Assembly: GCF_003339815.1 (NCBI RefSeq)
Contig: NZ_PPTT01000004.1
Span: 140,909 to 204,908 of the forward strand
Direction of reading: 5' to 3'
DNA length: 64,000 nt
Source of the DNA: Eggerthella sinensis
Lineage (GTDB): Bacteria > Actinomycetota > Coriobacteriia > Coriobacteriales > Eggerthellaceae
Shown: positions 17,980-26,973 of the stretch, piece by piece
Numbering within the stretch: the first letter of the stretch is position 1
Layout of the letters: every line of letters begins with the position of its first letter
Made by a program: the position numbers and the translations under genes
Notes under the pieces: generated by a model
Database searches by the model: none
What the model was told of the DNA's origin: nothing
Seen by the model: the letters and a program-made list of their open reading frames with translations, nothing else

Positions 17980-20232
17980 ATGGAATTGCTTACTCGCTCG
18001 AGAGAGCGGCGGCGCCTTGCGCTCGTTGCAGCCGCGCTCATCCTCGTGCTCGCACTTGCGCTCGCCTACACCGTCATAGCGTCCCGCACGGCAACCCACA
18101 CCGCCGTCGAGACGATGAGCGAAGTGTACCTCCAGGAGCTGAGCGACCAGGTGATCGCCCATTTCAATACCGGTATCGACAGCAAGTTCTGCCAGATCGA
18201 AACCGTGGGCACCTCGCTTGCGCTCTACCGGCCGTCAAGCCTCGAGGACGTGGAGGACTTCCTCGCCTGCATGGAAGTCGATGACGACGAGTACGCCTAC
18301 CTCGCGCTGCGCGGAAGCGACGGGCGCTACTATTCGGCGCAGGGCGTCTCGGTGCAAACCGACGACGAGATCGTCGCGCGCGGCGAATCGTCGCTGTCGT
18401 ATCGCGACGCGAGCGGCCATGACGTGATGCTGTACAACGGAACCATCGCGCTTGTCGACACCTTCGAACCGGTGACCTGCGGAGATATAACCTTCACGGC
18501 CGTCGTTGCCGGATACGGCGTGGACATCCTGTCCGAGCGCCTCAACCTCGACCTGTTCCATGGCAGCTCGCGTTCGAGCGTCATCGATCGCGACGGCACC
18601 TGCGTGGCCGGGTGCTACAGCGAGGGCCTGGAGAACGGCGCCAACATGTTCGAATCGCTCGAGCAGAACGCCGCCTTCGACGACGGTTACTCGGTCGAGC
18701 AGCTGCGCGAGGCGGTGCGCAACGGCGAGTCGACCCTCGTGCCCTTCACCTACCAGGGACATCACGAGTACCTCTACCTGCGTCCGATGAGCAATCCTGA
18801 GTGGTACCTGTGCACCGCCATGCCCTACGGCGTGGTGGACCGGGATATTGCGGCGCTCAGCGCGGTGCTGCTGCAGAACGCCATCCTCATGGGCGCGGCC
18901 ATCGTCGCGGTCGTCGCCATTTTCTTCTTGATATACTATCGCCTGGTCAAGCGCAACACCCGGCTCTTGTCCGACGAGAAGAACCGGGCCGAGCGCGCCT
19001 CCGAGGAAGCACGGCGCGCCAGCATGGCGAAAAGCGAGTTCCTCTCGCGCATGTCGCACGAGATCCGCACGCCGATGAACGGCATCATGGGCATGACGGC
19101 CATCGCGCTCGAGAACGCCGACGACGAGACGAAGACGCGCGGCTGCCTCGAGAAGATCGCCGTGACGTCCGAGCATCTCATGGCGCTCATCAACGACATC
19201 CTCGACATGAGCAAGATCGAAAGCGGCAAGATCGACATCAAGAGCGAGACGTTCGATTTCAGGGCCTTCGTGGGCGCGCTCAGCGCGGTGTTCGGCACGC
19301 AGGCGGCCGAGAAGGGCATCCGCTACGAGACGATCGAGGTGGGCACGCTGCCCGCGCTGCTCACGGGCGACGGGCTGCGGCTCAACCAAATCCTGTACAA
19401 CCTCGTGGGCAACGCGTTCAAATTCACGCCGGCGGGCGGCAGCGTCACCCTGCGCATCGAGGAGCTGCCCGCGCCGTCCGGCGCCGTCGGGCAGCGCACG
19501 GTCGACATGCAGTGGATGCGCTTCTCGGTGTCCGACACCGGCTGCGGCATCAAGCCGGAGCTCTTTGATACCATCTTCTCGTCGTTCGAACAGGGCGACG
19601 ACGCGTCGCGCATGCGGGGCGGCACGGGGCTCGGCCTCGCCATCACGAAGCGGTTCTCAGAGATGATGGGCGGCAGCATCGACCTCGAGAGCGAGGTGGG
19701 GAAGGGCTCCACCTTCACGGTGGACATCCCCTTCGTCCGCGCGAGCGACGACGATGCCGTGGTGCACGGCGGCACGTTCCACGTGCGACGGCAGCCTCAT
19801 TCCGCGAAGAACGAGTCGTACGATTTCTCGGGCAGGCGCATCATCGTCGCCGAGGACAACGAGCTCAACCGCGAGATCGCCACCGAAGTGCTCGCCATGA
19901 CGGGCGCCGAGGTGCTGACGGCCTCGACGGGCGTGGAGGCGGTGGAGGTGTTCAAGCAGGCTCCGCCCGGGTCCATCGACCTCGTGCTCATGGATATCCA
20001 GATGCCCGAGATGGACGGGTACGAAGCCACGCGCCTCATCCGCTCGCTCGACCGCGACGACGCGCGCTCGGTGCCCATCGTGGCCATGACCGCGAACGCG
20101 TTCGTCGAGGACGAGGAGCGCAGCCGCATGAGCGGAATGGATGGCCATCTGAGCAAACCCCTTGATATCCGGCTCGTTTATGCCACAATAGACGGGTTTT
20201 TGAGAAAGCGCCCGCGAAACGGAGGCGCCTAG
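17980..20232 (+). CDS. hybrid sensor histidine kinase with receiver domain
   Basis: A 750-residue membrane sensor. TM1 is at about residues 12-32, an extracytoplasmic sensing region (probably Cache-like) at about 35-300, and TM2 at about 305-327. The dimerization/phosphoacceptor domain has SHEIRTPMN with His360. The ATPase domain contains SDTGCGI and GTGLGLAI. A receiver domain follows (IIVAEDNELNRE), with phosphoacceptor Asp672 in LMDIQMPEMDGY and the conserved Lys in HLSKPLD. No output regulator is adjacent. The gene is divergent from the GtrB-like gene, and a TAGAAT hexamer lies at 17932-17937. It is followed closely by a GtrA gene, so a link to envelope glycosylation is possible but inferred. 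Confidence 0.92.
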   Translation: MELLTRSRERRRLALVAAALILVLALALAYTVIASRTATHTAVETMSEVYLQELSDQVIAHFNTGIDSKFCQIETVGTSLALYRPSSLEDVEDFLACMEVDDDEYAYLALRGSDGRYYSAQGVSVQTDDEIVARGESSLSYRDASGHDVMLYNGTIALVDTFEPVTCGDITFTAVVAGYGVDILSERLNLDLFHGSSRSSVIDRDGTCVAGCYSEGLENGANMFESLEQNAAFDDGYSVEQLREAVRNGESTLVPFTYQGHHEYLYLRPMSNPEWYLCTAMPYGVVDRDIAALSAVLLQNAILMGAAIVAVVAIFFLIYYRLVKRNTRLLSDEKNRAERASEEARRASMAKSEFLSRMSHEIRTPMNGIMGMTAIALENADDETKTRGCLEKIAVTSEHLMALINDILDMSKIESGKIDIKSETFDFRAFVGALSAVFGTQAAEKGIRYETIEVGTLPALLTGDGLRLNQILYNLVGNAFKFTPAGGSVTLRIEELPAPSGAVGQRTVDMQWMRFSVSDTGCGIKPELFDTIFSSFEQGDDASRMRGGTGLGLAITKRFSEMMGGSIDLESEVGKGSTFTVDIPFVRASDDDAVVHGGTFHVRRQPHSAKNESYDFSGRRIIVAEDNELNREIATEVLAMTGAEVLTASTGVEAVEVFKQAPPGSIDLVLMDIQMPEMDGYEATRLIRSLDRDDARSVPIVAMTANAFVEDEERSRMSGMDGHLSKPLDIRLVYATIDGFLRKRPRNGGA

Positions 20233-20250
20233 GGCGAAAGGACGCACGGG

Positions 20251-20670
20251 GTGAAGAAGCTCATTGCTCAGATCATGAAGTTCGGCGTGGTGGGCGTCAT
20301 CGCATTCTTCATCGACTACGGCCTGTTGGCGCTGCTCACCGAAGCGTTCGGCATCAACTACCTCGTGAGCGCCACCATCTCGTTCACGGCGTCGGTCATC
20401 TTCAACTACATCGCGTCCATGCGCTACGTGTTCACCCACAAGGAGGGCATGAGCCGCCGCCGCGAGTTCGTCATCTTCGTCGTGCTGTCGGTCATCGGCC
20501 TCGGCATCAACAACCTGTGCATGTGGGCCGGCGTCGAGCTCATCGGCGTACACTACCTCATCGTGAAGATCGGCGCCACGTTCCTCGTCATGGTGTGGAA
20601 CTTCGTCACGCGCAAGAAGTTCCTCGACGCGGGCGACGAGCCCGGCGAGATCCTCTCCGACATCGAATAG
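20251..20670 (+). CDS. GtrA-family membrane protein
   Basis: A 139-residue protein with four hydrophobic helices (about residues 10-30, 35-57, 72-92 and 100-120) and the family-typical FGVVGVIAFFIDYGLLALL and FNYIASMRYVF segments. GtrA proteins are thought to flip polyprenyl-phosphate-linked sugars made by a GtrB-like transferase; such a transferase is encoded at 16809-17792. The start is GTG at 20251 with AAAGGA upstream. It is 18 bases after the sensor kinase and probably co-transcribed with it. It ends three bases from the convergent dcd stop. Confidence 0.88.
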   Translation: MKKLIAQIMKFGVVGVIAFFIDYGLLALLTEAFGINYLVSATISFTASVIFNYIASMRYVFTHKEGMSRRREFVIFVVLSVIGLGINNLCMWAGVELIGVHYLIVKIGATFLVMVWNFVTRKKFLDAGDEPGEILSDIE

Positions 20671-20673
20671 ACG

Positions 20674-21213
20674 CTAGCAGCCGGCTTCCCGGTCGAGGAA
20701 CACGCGCGATCCCGTCGCGCCGCGCTGCCCCTGGTACTTGCCCGCATACGGGTTCTTCGCCGCCTCGTCGAGCTGGGCGAACACGAGCTGTCCCACACGG
20801 CGCCCCGTGCGCAGCTCGAGCGCGCAGCGGTTCGCGTTGAACAGCTCGAGCGTGATCTCCCCCTCGAAGCCCGGGTCCACCCAGCCGGCGTTCTGCACGA
20901 ACAGCCCCATGCGCCCGAGCGAGCTGCGGCCTTCCACGAAGGCGGTCAGATCGTTGCCGAGGCGGACGTACTCCATGGTGGTGGCCAGCACGAACTGGCC
21001 CGGCAGCAGGATGTAGCGGTCGGTGCGAATGGTCTTGTAGGCGATCTCGTCCTCGAGTCCCACGATGCCGCTCGGCGTGTCCTCCACGATGCTGAACGTG
21101 TCGCCCAGGCGGATGTCCACGCTTGCGGGCTGGATCTGCGCGGGCTCGAGCGGCTCGATGGCGAGGCTGCCCTCGGCGAGCAGCTTCTCTATGGTGATGT
21201 CCGACAGGATCAT
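20674..21213 (-). CDS. dcd: dCTP deaminase
   Basis: A 179-residue enzyme of the dCTP deaminase/dUTPase family. It carries RSSLGRMGLFVQNAGWVDPG and GEITLELFN, which contain the nucleotide-binding and catalytic Glu region, and SVDIRLGD near the N-terminus. It converts dCTP to dUTP for thymidylate synthesis in the cytoplasm. The ATG at 21213 has AAAGGA six bases upstream. An open frame runs much further upstream into the next gene but is not homologous. It lies about 65 bases downstream of the RNA methyltransferase on the same strand and may share its transcript. Mono- versus bifunctional (also dUTPase) activity cannot be decided here. Confidence 0.93.
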   Translation of the reverse strand: MILSDITIEKLLAEGSLAIEPLEPAQIQPASVDIRLGDTFSIVEDTPSGIVGLEDEIAYKTIRTDRYILLPGQFVLATTMEYVRLGNDLTAFVEGRSSLGRMGLFVQNAGWVDPGFEGEITLELFNANRCALELRTGRRVGQLVFAQLDEAAKNPYAGKYQGQRGATGSRVFLDREAGC

Positions 21214-21278
21214 GGTCGGTCCTTTCAGGTTCGCGGGGCGGGTGCGGAAGGGGGAGGTGCGCGGCGCGCGGTGCGCCG

Positions 21279-22622
21279 CTAGAGGCGCTCGAAGACGCTG
21301 GCCACCTCCACGTGGTAGGTTTGCGGGAACAGGTCGACCGGCTGGACGCTGATCAGCCGGTACCCCTCGTTCTCGAAGCGCGCGACGTCGCGCGCCCACG
21401 TGGCCGGGTTGCAGCTGACGTAGGCCACGCGCGCAGGGGCGGCCGCGGCGATGCTCTCCACCACGCCGTCGGCGAGGCCCGCGCGCGGCGGGTCCACCAC
21501 GAGCGCGTCGAGGTCGCCGAGCTCCGGCAGCTCGCGCGCCGCGTCGCCGCCGATCACCTCGACGTCCACGGCGTTCATGTCGGCGTTGCGCCGCAGGTCG
21601 CGCACCGACGAGCCGGCGGCTTCCACGGCCAGCACCTCGGCGCCGGCCTGCGCGAGCGGCACCGAGAACGTGCCGCCGCCGGCGTAGAGGTCGGCCGCGA
21701 GGAGGTCGTCGAGGCCCTCGGGCCCGTCTTCGCCCATGCGGCCGCCCAAACCCTCGATGACGCACGCGACGAGCTTCTCGGCCTGCGCGGTGTTCACCTG
21801 GAAAAACGACGGGGCGCTGGCCAGGTAGCGCGCGCTGCCCAGCTGCTCTTCCCAGCATCCCTTGCCGTCGAGCGTCTCGACGCCCTTGATCTTGCGCGCC
21901 TTGCCGGGGTCGGCCATGACGCGCACGATGCTCGTCGCCTTGACGGCGCTCTTGATGGTCTTTGCCATGTGCCCGCGCGGAAACGCCCCCGGGGTCGTCC
22001 ACAGCGCCACCTCGAGGTCGCCCGTGCGCAGGCTGTGGCGCACGCCCACGCGGAAGATGCCGAGGTCCGACGAACCCTGCGCGAACCTGAGCGCGCCGCG
22101 CAGCGCCTTCGGGGCCTTCGCGATGGCGTCGTGGGCGAGGGCGCAGACGCCCGGCGAGGCGATGTCGTGCGTGCCCTCGCGGTGGAATCCCAGCTGGAAC
22201 GTGCCGTGCTCGTCGAAGGCCGCGCCCAGCTCGAGCTTGTTGCGGTAGCCCCACTGCCGCTTGCTCGGCAGGCAGGGGCGCACGAGCTCCTCGGCGCGCG
22301 CGGCGTCGAACTTCGCCGTGCGCTCGAGCGCCGCCACCACGTTGCCGCGCTTCGCGTCGAGCTGCGCCTCGTAGGCCAGATGCTGCCAAGGGCAGCCGCC
22401 GCAGGCGTCGCCCGCGCCGCACTGCGGCTTCGCGCGCAGCGCCGACGCTTCGTCGAGCCGCACGATGCGCCCTCGCGCGAACGTCGGCTTGTCCTCCACG
22501 ATCTCCACGGTTGCCACGTCACCGGGCGCGCCGCCCTCCACGAACACGGTCTTGCCGCTTTCCAAATGGCCCACGGCTTCCGCGGTGTAGCCCATGCGCT
22601 CTATCGTTATGGTTTCTTCCAT
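21279..22622 (-). CDS. TrmA/RlmD-family RNA (uracil-5-)-methyltransferase
   Basis: A 447-residue SAM-dependent RNA methyltransferase. The N-terminal TRAM-like domain (about residues 1-55) is followed by CGAGDACGGCPWQHL, three of the four [4Fe-4S] cysteines of the RlmD/RumA type, and later the SAM-binding domain with LYAGGGTFS. The catalytic region shows VVDPPRAGL and YVSCNPATWARD, where the Cys is the expected nucleophile. It probably makes 5-methyluridine in 23S rRNA; which uridine is modified cannot be read from the sequence. It is expressed away from tRNA-Arg, which lies 68 bases upstream on the other strand. Confidence 0.92.
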   Translation of the reverse strand: MEETITIERMGYTAEAVGHLESGKTVFVEGGAPGDVATVEIVEDKPTFARGRIVRLDEASALRAKPQCGAGDACGGCPWQHLAYEAQLDAKRGNVVAALERTAKFDAARAEELVRPCLPSKRQWGYRNKLELGAAFDEHGTFQLGFHREGTHDIASPGVCALAHDAIAKAPKALRGALRFAQGSSDLGIFRVGVRHSLRTGDLEVALWTTPGAFPRGHMAKTIKSAVKATSIVRVMADPGKARKIKGVETLDGKGCWEEQLGSARYLASAPSFFQVNTAQAEKLVACVIEGLGGRMGEDGPEGLDDLLAADLYAGGGTFSVPLAQAGAEVLAVEAAGSSVRDLRRNADMNAVDVEVIGGDAARELPELGDLDALVVDPPRAGLADGVVESIAAAAPARVAYVSCNPATWARDVARFENEGYRLISVQPVDLFPQTYHVEVASVFERL

Positions 22623-22690
22623 TGAATACGCCCAAATCCTGTTTTTGTTTTTCCGTTTCGTCCATGATAGCGTATAATCTCCTGCACCGT

Positions 22691-22763
22691 GCCCTTGTAG
22701 CTCAGGGGATAGAGCGTCTGCCTCCGGAGCAGAAAGCCGCAGGTTCGAATCCTGTCAAGGGCA
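22691..22763 (+). tRNA. tRNA-Arg (anticodon CCG)
   Basis: The acceptor stem is GCCCTTG with CAAGGGC, the anticodon loop CTCCGGA gives CCG, the T-loop contains GGTTCGAATCC, the discriminator is A, and CCA is encoded at 22764-22766. A TTTTT run follows directly. Confidence 0.97.
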
Positions 22764-22786
22764 CCAGTTTTTCTCTTTCGCCGTTC

Positions 22787-22999
22787 TTAGCCTCGGCGCT
22801 GCTCCTGGCGCGCCAGAACGCTGCAAACCGCCAAGATCAAAAGATTTGCGAGCAGTATGCACGCTGACACGACGGTCACCGGGTAATTCGTGGGCGAGAC
22901 GCCGGCGAATCCGTTGAAGTAGACGTATGCGGGCGCCACGCAGAGCGGGGCCACGGGAACGAGGGAGACCCACGCTGCGACGAGCTTGCCTTTCGCCAT
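22787..22999 (-). CDS. small hypothetical membrane protein
   Basis: A 70-residue predicted membrane protein of unknown function. It starts MAKGKLVAAWVS and has two hydrophobic stretches (about residues 5-25 and 40-60) and an Arg-rich C-terminus (ARQEQRRG). A TTG two codons upstream is an alternative start. No good ribosome site is visible, and I recognise no family. It is convergent with tRNA-Arg. The amphipathic two-helix pattern favours a real gene over chance, but support is moderate. Confidence 0.45.
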   Translation of the reverse strand: MAKGKLVAAWVSLVPVAPLCVAPAYVYFNGFAGVSPTNYPVTVVSACILLANLLILAVCSVLARQEQRRG

Positions 23000-23343
23000 G
23001 CACAAACCGGGTATGAGAAGAGGGATTCCGCTCAGGACATTGGCGAGGGCCGACCGCGAGGGACGGCACGGACGCGTGCGACAGGATTCTCGTGCTGAGA
23101 TTCTGCGAACGTGCCAAACGATCCGCCTTTCTCGTCATGAGATCCTTGTGAAAAGGTCGATCCCTACGAAGATTGTATCAGCGCGGAGCGCGTTGGGCTA
23201 CAGCTGCTTGACCTTGCCGTGGATGTTCTACGATTTTTCCTGATGCGGGGGATTGACCTGCTAAACTTCACTCCTGTATGCGATTCCCTCGCCTCATTTC
23301 TTGTGGGCGCATGTACGATAAGCAAACGAAAAGGAGCCGACCT
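23000..23343. other. intergenic region upstream of the cyclophilin gene
   Basis: No convincing gene is seen in these roughly 340 bases. The 3' part (from about 23200) is AT-richer than the surroundings and holds a TTGACC hexamer near 23250 and a TACGAT hexamer near 23310; either may belong to the cyclophilin promoter. An AAAGGAG ribosome site lies directly before 23344. Confidence 0.4.
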
Positions 23344-23877
23344 ATGGCGCAGTACACCCCGGAATACCAGCCGACCGGCGACGAGATCGCCGTCATCACC
23401 ACGTCGAAGGGCGTTATCCGCGTGCAGCTGGCGGGCAAAGACGCCCCCATCCACGTGGGCAACTTCGTCGAGCTGGCGCGCAAGGGCTTCTACAACGACC
23501 TCAAGTTCCACCGCCACGTCCCCGGCTTCGTGATCCAGGGCGGCTGCCCGAACACGCGCGACCTCTCCTCCGAGGATGTCGTGAAGAAGGCCGGCAACCC
23601 GTTCGCGGGCCTCGGCACGGGCGGCCCGGGCTACTCCATCAAAGAAGAGTTCTCCACGAACCCCAACAACAAGCACCTCGACGGCTCGCTGGCCATGGCC
23701 CGCTCGCAGGACCCCAACTCCGCCGGCTCGCAGTTCTACCTGTGCCTGGGCGCTCAGCCCATGCTGGACTCGGGCTACACGGTGTTCGGCCAGACCGTCG
23801 ACGGCATGGACGTCATCAGCCAGCTGCGCGTGGGCGATGTGATCGAGAGCATCGAAATCGAGAACGCCGCCGAATAA
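23344..23877 (+). CDS. cyclophilin-type peptidyl-prolyl cis-trans isomerase
   Basis: A 177-residue single-domain cyclophilin. Marker segments are FHRHVPGFVIQGG, DGSLAMARSQDPNSAGSQFY and YTVFGQTVDGMDV, which match the active-site strands of the family. No signal peptide or lipobox is present, so it is probably cytoplasmic and assists protein folding. The ATG at 23344 has AAAAGGAG at good spacing; an in-frame upstream extension is not homologous. The TPR membrane protein gene follows 46 bases later and could be co-transcribed. Confidence 0.95.
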   Translation: MAQYTPEYQPTGDEIAVITTSKGVIRVQLAGKDAPIHVGNFVELARKGFYNDLKFHRHVPGFVIQGGCPNTRDLSSEDVVKKAGNPFAGLGTGGPGYSIKEEFSTNPNNKHLDGSLAMARSQDPNSAGSQFYLCLGAQPMLDSGYTVFGQTVDGMDVISQLRVGDVIESIEIENAAE

Positions 23878-23923
23878 CGTCCGGCATGCCCGAGGCGATT
23901 CCGCGAAGATACGAAGGAAGCAG

Positions 23924-25279
23924 ATGAACAACGAAGTATTCCAGCAAGCCCGCGCGGCGTACGCGCGCAAGGACTTCCAAGGCGCCCTCGCGGCGTACAC
24001 GCAGTGCTTGCAGGATGCGGGCAGCTCGCTTGCTCCCGGCGAGATGGGGCTGCTCTACCACCAGATAGGCAACTGCCTGGTCAAACTGAAGAACCCGAAC
24101 GAGGCCATCCACGCCTACACGCAGGCCACGGCCGATGCGGCCTATGACGCGTGCGGCGCGGTGAACTACAACCTCGGCATGGCCTACGCCTCGCTCCACG
24201 ATTACGAGGATGCCGTCAAGCACTTCGAGATCGCGGTGTCGGACGCCAAGTACGACGCGTCGTACAAGGCCTACTCGGGCATGGGCAACGCCCTGCTCAA
24301 GCTGGGCAAGTCGGCCGAAGCCGGCGTGGCGTTTCGCGAGGCCGCGCTCGACGAGGCCAACCCCGATCCCACCAAGGCGCTGCTGAACCTCGGCGTGTGC
24401 TTCATGGCGCTCGACCGTCCGGCCGACGCCGTGGCGTCCTACGAGAGCGCCCTGCAGTTCGACATGCGTCCCGACACGCGCAACAAGCTGTACGCGAACC
24501 TCGGGCAGGCCTACGTGGCTTCGGGCCAGATGCAGAAGGCCGTGAACGCCTTCGACGAGTCCATCGCCGACAAGACGTACTTCCTCAGCGACTCGGCCAG
24601 CGTCGACTACCAGCGCGCCATCGCCGCGGTGTCCCAAGGCACGGCCGAAGTCACCCAGGTCATGGCCCCGGTTGCCTCGGTGGCCGACATGTCGGGCCTC
24701 GACGTGGCCGCCGACGGCACGGCCGTGTACGTGGACGAGAACCCCTACGCGAGCGGCCAGGACCCGTACTACTACGCCGATCCGTACACGCAGGCGCAGC
24801 AGAACCCCTACGGCGCCCCGGGCGCCGAGGATCACTTCTTCAACGCGAGCGACGAAGAGCTCGAGCAGTGGTCGAAGGGCCTCGCCAAGCAGGATCGCAA
24901 GCGCCGCAACGTGGGCCTCAAGATCCTCGTCACCGTCATCCTGCTCGTTCTGGTGGCGTTCGGCGCCGCCGTGTTCCTCTACACGCAGGGCTGGGGCTAC
25001 CCGTCCCAGGACCAGGTGGTCGAGCAGCTGTTCTCCGACCCGCAGGCGACGTTCGCCGGCGAGGTGACCGAGGAGAACGCGGCCTCGATGAAGGAGCTCC
25101 TCGAGCCCGTGAGCAGCCCGGTGGTGGACGGTATGGACAAGTCCATGAGCGATTCCACCGTGTACGTGACGGCCAAGACGGCCGAGGGCGGCGACGTGCA
25201 GTACAAGGTGTCGCTCGTCCGCAACCTGATCGGGTGGAAGGTGTCGAACGTCGAGCTGTACTTCCCGAGCCAGAATTAA
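23924..25279 (+). CDS. TPR-repeat protein with one transmembrane helix
   Basis: A 451-residue protein. Residues about 1-225 form a run of tetratricopeptide repeats, for example NYNLGMAYASLHDYEDAVKH and KLYANLGQAYVASGQ. A Tyr/Pro/Gln-rich linker (about 255-300) leads to a single hydrophobic helix at about 328-352. A C-terminal domain of about 95 residues would then face outside. The TPR part is expected in the cytoplasm as a protein-interaction platform. No enzyme domain is seen and the partner is unknown. It sits between the cyclophilin and ndk genes. Confidence 0.88.
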   Translation: MNNEVFQQARAAYARKDFQGALAAYTQCLQDAGSSLAPGEMGLLYHQIGNCLVKLKNPNEAIHAYTQATADAAYDACGAVNYNLGMAYASLHDYEDAVKHFEIAVSDAKYDASYKAYSGMGNALLKLGKSAEAGVAFREAALDEANPDPTKALLNLGVCFMALDRPADAVASYESALQFDMRPDTRNKLYANLGQAYVASGQMQKAVNAFDESIADKTYFLSDSASVDYQRAIAAVSQGTAEVTQVMAPVASVADMSGLDVAADGTAVYVDENPYASGQDPYYYADPYTQAQQNPYGAPGAEDHFFNASDEELEQWSKGLAKQDRKRRNVGLKILVTVILLVLVAFGAAVFLYTQGWGYPSQDQVVEQLFSDPQATFAGEVTEENAASMKELLEPVSSPVVDGMDKSMSDSTVYVTAKTAEGGDVQYKVSLVRNLIGWKVSNVELYFPSQN

Positions 25280-25394
25280 TTCCTGCGGCCCTGCCGCCCG
25301 CGCCGCCGTGCGCGGGGGAGCGGGGCCGCGTTATGCGCACCACCTGAAAAGCGTTCGTACTCGAATGAGAGAATGAGAGAAAGGGCACTACAAC

Positions 25395-25799
25395 ATGGCA
25401 GAGCAGAAGACTTACACGATGATCAAGCCCGATGGCGTGCGCAACGGCCATATCGGCGAGATCGTCAACCGCTTCGAGCGCGCGGGCCTCACCATCGAGC
25501 GCATGGAGCTGGGCATGGTGACCGACGAGCAGGCCAAGGCCAACTACGCCGAGCACGAGGGCAAGCCGTTCTACGACGGCCTGATCTCCTACATCACGAG
25601 CGGCCCGGTTGTGAAGATGGTCGTGTCCGGCGACGGCGCGGTGGCGAAGTGCCGTTCGCTCATGGGTGCCACTAATCCGGCAGAAGCTGCCCCCGGCACG
25701 ATTCGCGGCGATTTCGGCCTCATCATGGATGAGAATGTTATACACGGCTCTGATTCTCCGGAGTCCGCGGAGCGCGAGATCGGCATCTTCTTCGCGTAA
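25395..25799 (+). CDS. ndk: nucleoside diphosphate kinase
   Basis: A 134-residue Ndk of normal length. It begins with TYTMIKPDGVRNG and contains NVIHGSDS, where the His is phosphorylated during transfer of phosphate from ATP to other nucleoside diphosphates. It acts in the cytoplasm in nucleotide supply. An AAAGGG ribosome site lies upstream of the ATG and a hairpin terminator follows 15 bases after the stop, so it is probably the last gene of its transcript. Confidence 0.97.
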   Translation: MAEQKTYTMIKPDGVRNGHIGEIVNRFERAGLTIERMELGMVTDEQAKANYAEHEGKPFYDGLISYITSGPVVKMVVSGDGAVAKCRSLMGATNPAEAAPGTIRGDFGLIMDENVIHGSDSPESAEREIGIFFA

Positions 25800-25814
25800 G
25801 CCTACGGCAATGGG

Positions 25815-25849
25815 AAGGCCTCTCCGCTGCGGTGCTGCGGAGAGGCCTT
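25815..25849 (+). terminator. terminator after ndk
   Basis: A perfect 13-bp stem (25815-25827 with 25837-25849, 9-base loop) runs into a short T-stretch (CCTTTTGCGTTTG). It separates ndk from the hydrogenase operon. Confidence 0.75.
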
Positions 25850-25935
25850 TTGCGTTTGTGCGCCGAGGCGGTCCTCGGGGTGGGATCGGGCCGTCGAACT
25901 TGCATACGTTCACCTAGACGAGAACGGACGAAAGC

Positions 25936-26973
25936 ATGCTCTATCGTGTCATCGATGCATCCGAGTTGCCAACGCTCGTGTCGGCGTTCATGGAATCCTA
26001 CGAAGTGGTGGCTCCGGTCAAGCGCGACCAAAGCTACGTGTTCGAGGCCATCGAGTCGCCCGACGACATCGAGCTGGCCTATCCGACCACGTTGGCATCG
26101 CCCAAGAAGTACTTCCTGCCGCCCGAGGAGACGCTCATGTCCTTCGACGCGCGCACGAACAGCGTGACCGATTTCGCCTCCGAGATCACGCCGCGCGTCA
26201 TCTTCGGGGCGCACGCCTGCGACATCAACGCCATCAACCGCCTCGACCTCGTGTTCAAGGACGGCCGCTATCCCGACCCGTACTACGTGGCGCGGCGCAA
26301 CGCCACGCTCATCGTGGGGATAAGCTGCACGCCGTCCGAGACGTGCTTCTGCCACCTGTGGGGAGCCGACGAGGCGCGTTTCGGCTACGACCTGTTCTTG
26401 CAGGACATCGGCGACAAGTACCTGGTCAGCATCTCGAGCGTCGATGCGGCGAACATCCTCGAAGCCGCCTGCAACCCGCAGGTGGCCACCGACGAGGACC
26501 GCATCGAGTTCCGCCACGCGACGCGCCGGCGCCAGGACGCGTTCAACGACGCGATTCCCGACATCCAGGACGTGGCTATGCTCATGGACGCGTTCCATAA
26601 GGACCCCTTCTGGGAAGAGCTCGGCGGGCGTTGCCTGTCGTGCACGGCCTGCTCGGCGGTGTGTCCCACCTGCTTCTGCTTCGACATCCAGGACACGCTC
26701 GACCCCTCCGGCGAGACCGGGCGGCGCGAGCGCGTGTGGGACGCCTGCACGGCGCCGCAGTTCGCGCAGGTGGCCGGCGGCCACAACTTCCGCGACGACG
26801 GGCGCAACCGCGTGCGTCACCGCATGTACCACAAGCTCAACGGCTTCCTCGCCAACCACGACCGCATGCTGTGCGTGGGCTGCGGGCGCTGCGTGAAGGC
26901 GTGCAAGGCCAACATCAACCCCATCGAGGTGCTCGAGTTCTTCGAGCGGAAGGGGGCCGACGATGCCCAGTAG
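25936..26973 (+). CDS. hydB: NiFe hydrogenase (sulfhydrogenase type) beta subunit, 4Fe-4S protein
   Basis: A 345-residue iron-sulfur protein of the HydB/AsrA type. It has an N-terminal family domain with CTPSETCFC near residue 135 and two ferredoxin-type motifs in the C-terminal third: CLSCTACSAVCPTC and CVGCGRCVKACK. In soluble group 3b hydrogenases this subunit carries electrons between the flavin subunit and the hydrogenase module. It is the first gene of a four-gene operon in the order beta-gamma-delta-alpha, the order known from archaeal sulfhydrogenases. It overlaps the next gene by 11 bases. Confidence 0.88.
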   Translation: MLYRVIDASELPTLVSAFMESYEVVAPVKRDQSYVFEAIESPDDIELAYPTTLASPKKYFLPPEETLMSFDARTNSVTDFASEITPRVIFGAHACDINAINRLDLVFKDGRYPDPYYVARRNATLIVGISCTPSETCFCHLWGADEARFGYDLFLQDIGDKYLVSISSVDAANILEAACNPQVATDEDRIEFRHATRRRQDAFNDAIPDIQDVAMLMDAFHKDPFWEELGGRCLSCTACSAVCPTCFCFDIQDTLDPSGETGRRERVWDACTAPQFAQVAGGHNFRDDGRNRVRHRMYHKLNGFLANHDRMLCVGCGRCVKACKANINPIEVLEFFERKGADDAQ

